This document shows positions 62,852-64,000 of a DNA stretch of 64,000 nt, piece by piece. Numbering within the stretch: position 1 is the stretch's first letter; each line of letters begins with the position of its first letter. The translations under genes and the position numbers were made by a program. The stretch covers positions 1 to 64,000 of the forward strand of contig CAZECG010000008.1 of NCBI GenBank assembly GCA_964510535.1. The letters run 5' to 3'. The notes beneath the pieces are model-generated. The model did not search any database. It saw nothing but the letters and a program-made list of their open reading frames with translations, and was not told where the DNA came from. Source of the stretch: JAJPXC01 sp964510535 (GTDB taxonomy: Bacteria > Bacteroidota > Bacteroidia > Bacteroidales > Muribaculaceae).

Positions 62852-64000
62852 GATAAAATATTAAAACGGGCGAATTTCAATAACAGGGTCTTGGTCTCTA
62901 CATTGGAGAAATTGACCGTAATTCTAGGATCGGGTGACACCGTGTCAATGTTAGTAATCTCACCAAATCCGAATCGAGGATGCTCAATCTTCATGCCGAC
63001 AGCTAAATCAGACACTTTGTGTAATGCGAAATTCCCCGATGAAACATCAGCAGGTTTAGTCGCAGATGTCGATATAACCGCACTATGCCGGGTTGACACA
63101 GTCGAATCTGACGATGGATTATAGTTTTTCGATGTCGTCGAATGGAATGACGATTGATATTTTTCAACAGGATTTATGCGAGACTGAGGCTCCAACGAAG
63201 TTCCCGACACAAGATGCAGATACTGAGGATTGATGTCGCGGATAAAACGGGATGGCGAGCAGGTACTTGTCTGACCGTTTCTGAATCGAGATGACGCATA
63301 ACTCAACATACAGAAATTTTTCGCGCGTGTAATCGCCACATACAGTAGACGGCGCTCTTCCTCAATTTCGCTTAATGTCGATGAACTCATAGCCGAAGGG
63401 AACAAATCCTCCTCAACACCTACAATAAACACGTTGGAAAATTCCAATCCCTTTGCAGCATGGACCGTCATTAGAGTCACACGTTCCCCGGATCCATCTT
63501 CCTGATCTTGATCGGTCGCCAATGACACGATGCCGAGGAAATCCCTTAAAGAGCGTTCCTCAGAGGCCCCTTCCTCAAGTTTTCCGGTAACAAATTCCTT
63601 TACGCCATTCAAAAGTTCATTGATATTCTCTTGTTTGGATATACTCTCGGGCGTTCGGTCAGTAAGTAGTACCGACAACAATCCTGTTTCTCGGATTATA
63701 GCGACTGCAACAGCCTCCGCATCTTTACCCTGACTGTTCATATCTATAAACCGCTGAATCATCGTCCTGAACGCTTCAAGTTTTTTAGTTGTTCCACTGT
63801 TGACCCCCGGGCTATAAGAGCCAAGGTCATTCAGTATTCGCCATATCGACACATGGTTGTCTATGGCGCATCGCAACAACTTATTGACAGTCGTTTCTCC
63901 GATTCCCCGTCCGGGATAATTTATAATCCGCTTTAACGCTTCGTCATCATCAGGATTAACCGACAAGCGGAAATAGGCTATAGCATCTTTGACCTCCTTG
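62848..64000 (-). CDS. UvrD/PcrA-type superfamily I DNA helicase, C-terminal part (runs off the window)
   Basis: The visible part is the C-terminal portion of a UvrD-like helicase. The frame remains open to the window edge with KEVKDAIAYFRLSVNPDDDEA-like text, matching the conserved 2B/2A junction, split as KEVKDAIAYFRL then SVNPDDDEALKRIINYPGRG. Motif V VTLMTVHAAKGLEFSNVFIVG and motif VI EEERRLLYVAITRAKN are present, followed by a Ser/Thr-rich tail and the typical end PRFGFGEITNID. It unwinds DNA for repair. The N-terminal ATPase half lies beyond 64000. Its stop couples to nspC. Confidence 0.93.
   Translation of the reverse strand, partial: KEVKDAIAYFRLSVNPDDDEALKRIINYPGRGIGETTVNKLLRCAIDNHVSIWRILNDLGSYSPGVNSGTTKKLEAFRTMIQRFIDMNSQGKDAEAVAVAIIRETGLLSVLLTDRTPESISKQENINELLNGVKEFVTGKLEEGASEERSLRDFLGIVSLATDQDQEDGSGERVTLMTVHAAKGLEFSNVFIVGVEEDLFPSAMSSSTLSEIEEERRLLYVAITRAKNFCMLSYASSRFRNGQTSTCSPSRFIRDINPQYLHLVSGTSLEPQSRINPVEKYQSSFHSTTSKNYNPSSDSTVSTRHSAVISTSATKPADVSSGNFALHKVSDLAVGMKIEHPRFGFGEITNIDTVSPDPRITVNFSNVETKTLLLKFARFNILS

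Overview
This window reads as ordinary chromosomal DNA from a member of the order Bacteroidales. The family is probably Muribaculaceae-like, but that is an inference. Supporting evidence: recurring TAnnTTTG promoter boxes (the Bacteroidetes -7 element, with TTG about 20 bases upstream in the best cases), almost no Shine-Dalgarno sequences, and lineage-typical genes (PorQ, GldH, DUF5686, DUF5606, an EF-G2-type elongation factor paralogue, an RNase Y/RicT pair, and PPi-dependent phosphofructokinase plus pyruvate phosphate dikinase). I see no insertion sequence, prophage, CRISPR array, tRNA or rRNA. Most genes are on the minus strand.

Layout. 1-6.3 kb: pyruvate phosphate dikinase (-), divergent from an operon of an rRNA methyltransferase, a radical SAM protein and a FlK-like thioesterase, which meets a CYTH protein tail to tail. 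6.3-14.4 kb: a DUF5686 outer-membrane protein, an EF-G paralogue with altered GTPase motifs, Lon protease, then galE-metA-DUF5606. 16.5-22.7 kb: cardiolipin synthase, an MlaE/MlaF-type transporter pair and a large M16 peptidase. 23-27.8 kb: a CBM9-like protein with a LysE exporter; then porQ-cmk-ispH-exonuclease-lipoprotein. 28-30.2 kb: a short TonB-domain protein and an ECF sigma factor operon. 30.3-36.1 kb: a complete RND efflux operon whose first start codon lies in a long inverted repeat. 36.1-46.1 kb: a secreted phosphoesterase/beta-propeller fusion, YqgE, and the purH-mreBCD-mrdA-rodA cell-shape cluster. 46.2-54.8 kb: Bcp, a secreted hypothetical protein, a U32 protein, CCA-adding enzyme, GldH, RicT, RNase Y, a candidate structured RNA, ZapA and a coiled-coil protein. 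55-64 kb: PPi-phosphofructokinase, a degenerate M16 protein, KdsB, a flippase-like protein, RadC, a glycosyltransferase, NspC, and the 3' end of a UvrD/PcrA helicase that runs off the window.

How the genes fit together: two PPi-linked enzymes of lower and upper glycolysis; envelope building (rod complex, KDO activation, cardiolipin, lipid transport, efflux, T9SS parts); and RNA turnover (RNase Y with RicT). No obviously novel multi-gene system is visible. The most interesting signals are regulatory or biochemical: the EF-G paralogue lacking both switch signatures with an inverted repeat at about -42 of its promoter, the hairpin that buries the efflux operon start codon, the structured element between zapA and rny, and a palindromic back-to-back promoter.
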